A stretch of 64,000 bases of DNA from Spongilla lacustris (Eukaryota; Porifera; Demospongiae; Spongillida; Spongillidae). This document shows, one piece after another, positions 62,140-64,000 of the stretch. The notes under the pieces are model-generated. The model searched no databases and was not told where the DNA came from. It worked only from the letters and a program-made list of their open reading frames with translations. Within the stretch, counting starts at the first letter, position 1. Every line of letters begins with the position of its first letter. Position numbers and translations under genes: made by a program. Location of the stretch: contig OX442416.1 in assembly GCA_949361645.1 (NCBI GenBank), forward strand, positions 15,948,674 through 16,012,673. Direction: 5' to 3'.

Positions 62140-62540
62140 AACACAACTAGATAGAGAAAATGCTCATGCCATCCACTTTTGTGCGTAATTGCTTGTGTAT
62201 TGTCTTGGATCTAAACGTTTATTGGCAGTACATTTCTCTGTTACAATGACATAACAATTTTTTTTAAAAAGTGTAAATATGTATGGGCTAGTAGATCCAT
62301 AGCATTGGTAACAAATACTGCATGTGCCTTACTCATAAATAATTTAAACCTTTGTTGCCACCCATGACTGGGCATTTTTGTGCAAATTAATTAGTCGAAA
62401 ATACAGTGATTATTGCAGTGTGAGTGTACAATTATAGATATCAGGTTTATGGGCAGTGTTTGAATTTCAAGCAGCCTTTTTCACCTGATAACTGATGATA
62501 ATATATCTGTGTATCTACATGTACATACGTACATGTACAC
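62140..62540. repeat. Duplicated segment matching 8600-8960
   Basis: It follows the intron-like segment before the exon at 9148 (ATGGGCTAGTA, AAATACTGCATGTGCCTTAC, GGGCAGTGTTTGAATTTCAA, CACCTGATAAC). It stops before any (CA)n tract or exon. Confidence 0.75.
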
Positions 62541-63545
62541 CTACATGTATAACTGCTTACATGTATTTTTGCACCCTACATGTATGTCTTTCCCCTTCTT
62601 GTTCTGAGTACGTGTAAGTTACAGTACAGCTTTGTACGTGCTAGCTTTAAAGTTATAAGACCAGAATTTGTGTGCATTTGTTAAAAGAAATATTATTTAC
62701 ATTATTTACGTGCCCCGCCTCCACTGCTAAAGATCGACACATACAACCTGCCAACAGCAATGAACTTATAAGGGCACCTCTCACTGTATTATGCGCACTT
62801 ATAAGCTAATGAATAGCTTTAGAGCTGCTGGATTGTAATTTAGGTTCACGGATTTAGTGTGCTGATACTAGGTAAGCAACCATACTGGTACATACATGCA
62901 TACATGTAGCGGCAGCTCAGTCGATTATAATGCATGCACGTATACATGTACATGTATACGTAAGCACAACAGTAGTAGTGCAGAAATGCTTTCCATTGCA
63001 GTCTAGCTACATACACTAGCTTTGGATATGATTTGTATTGCTACTGTTGTGAGCCCATTCCTCTGTTTTCTGTCATTAAAAATCCACAATGAAACGACAT
63101 GGTACACAAAAATAATAAGAGATGAAGGGAGAGATTAGAGAGATGGAAGGGGCTATAGATGCATGAGGAAATAGAGAAATTAGGAGCTCCCTTGTAAGCA
63201 AGACCTCCCCTCCACCTTGAAGTGTTGCTTATGAACTGTGGCATGCCCACTCTCCATGTGGCAGTCACATGCAGAGGTACATCAGGGAACACACCATTGA
63301 ACACACACCACATGATGCACACACACGCACAACAAATAAACACAAAAACACACAAAGTGGACGCTAGTGACTGTAGCCTAGTGGTGATATACAGCATTTT
63401 CATTACGTTGTTATGGTGCATGTAACTGAGGTCCGCCCCCTCCGCACTGCATCGTGTAAAGTTCTGACTTAAATTTGGTCACAAATACAAAGAAAAGGAG
63501 TTGAAGAGAAGTAGAGATGAAAATGAAAGGATGAGGAGGTATAGG
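62541..63545. other. Gene-poor stretch
   Basis: No supported gene was found. CATGTA-rich words and short CACA tracts occur, and a 126-codon minus-strand frame at 63041-63421 shows no domain. Confidence 0.5.
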
Positions 63546-64000
63546 CTCCCTCCCTCCCTCCCTCCCTCCCTCCCTCCCTCCCTCCCTCCCTCCCTCCCTC
63601 CCTCCCTCCCTCCCTCCCTCCCTCCCTCCCTCCCTCCCTCCCTCCCTCCCTCCCTCCCTCCCTCCCTCCCTCCCTCCCTCCCTCCCTCCCTCCCTCCCTC
63701 CCTCCCTCCCTCCCTCCCTCCCTCCCTCCCTCCCTCCCTCCCTCCCTCCCTCCCTCCCTCCCTCCCTCCCTCCCTCCCTCCCTCCCTCCCTCCCTCCCTC
63801 CCTCCCTCCCTCCCTCCCTCCCTCCCTCCCTCCCTCCCTCCCTCCCTCCCTCCCTCCCTCCCTCCCTCCCTCCCTCCCTCCCTCCCTCCCTCCCTCCCTC
63901 CCTCCCTCCCTCCCTCCCTCCCTCCCTCCCTCCCTCCCTCCCTCCCTCCCTCCCTCCCTCCCTCCCTCCCTCCCTCCCTCCCTCCCTCCCTCCCTCCCTC
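63546..64000. repeat. (CTCC)n microsatellite, at least 455 bp
   Basis: A perfect tetranucleotide repeat runs to the end of the window, so its true length is unknown. Confidence 0.98.

Overview
The window is eukaryotic, probably from a marine invertebrate and most plausibly a sponge. That assignment is an inference from gene style and repeat content; there is no rRNA or mitochondrial marker to settle it. The evidence for a eukaryote is GT-AG exons of a TMEM245-like membrane protein, long (CA/GT)n and (CTCC)n microsatellites, many DNA transposons, an LTR-retrotransposon relic and non-LTR retrotransposon tails. There are no operons, ribosome binding sites or CRISPR arrays. A 200-N gap lies at 5620-5819, and many homopolymer C/G runs mark weak assembly points.

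The backbone is a family of intronless seven-transmembrane receptors that share the start MNSSDANVSS. I count 14 copies or remnants. Six are intact: 572-1543, 6623-7480 (minus), 41838-42734, 44801-45691, 49260-50246 and 53785-54690. Three are nearly full-length frameshifted or transposon-split pseudogenes (11393-13682, 16843-17750, 29774-30665). The rest are truncated or relics (10781-10840, 21839-22177, 22694-24470, 31400-31500, 47700-47912). Differences between copies cluster in predicted extracellular loops, while the transmembrane and cytoplasmic parts are nearly invariant. Most copies keep a common promoter block with a CRE-like TTACGTCA about 60-75 bp before the ATG.

The receptor copies travel with the last exon of a TMEM245-like gene (AI-2E transporter superfamily) and the spacer after it. 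Eight clear copies or remnants of that exon occur on the plus strand and one on the minus strand. The best-preserved gene part is at 34976-40487, with exons at 34976-35069, 35631-35731, 36045-36101 continued at 39737-39859, and 40289-40487. Its third exon is split by a 3.6-kb transposon. A second copy of that exon at 43327-43501 is uninterrupted but has lost its acceptor AG.

Mobile elements are dense and often nested. A composite (one hAT-type element inside another) sits at two different points in two receptor genes. A 3.2-kb hAT element with a damaged transposase gene lies at 25928-29153 inside a retrotransposon tail. A 4.4-kb piggyBac-like element at 57211-61577 is split by a 1.5-kb hAT-type element. 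A Ty3/Gypsy relic lies at about 31925-34880. There are several foldback elements, and repeated fragments of a non-LTR retrotransposon C-terminus that looks like a restriction-like endonuclease domain. The window ends in more than 450 bp of (CTCC)n.

No biochemical pathway is encoded. The region reads as a rapidly duplicating receptor array in which segmental duplication makes receptor copies and transposons then break them.
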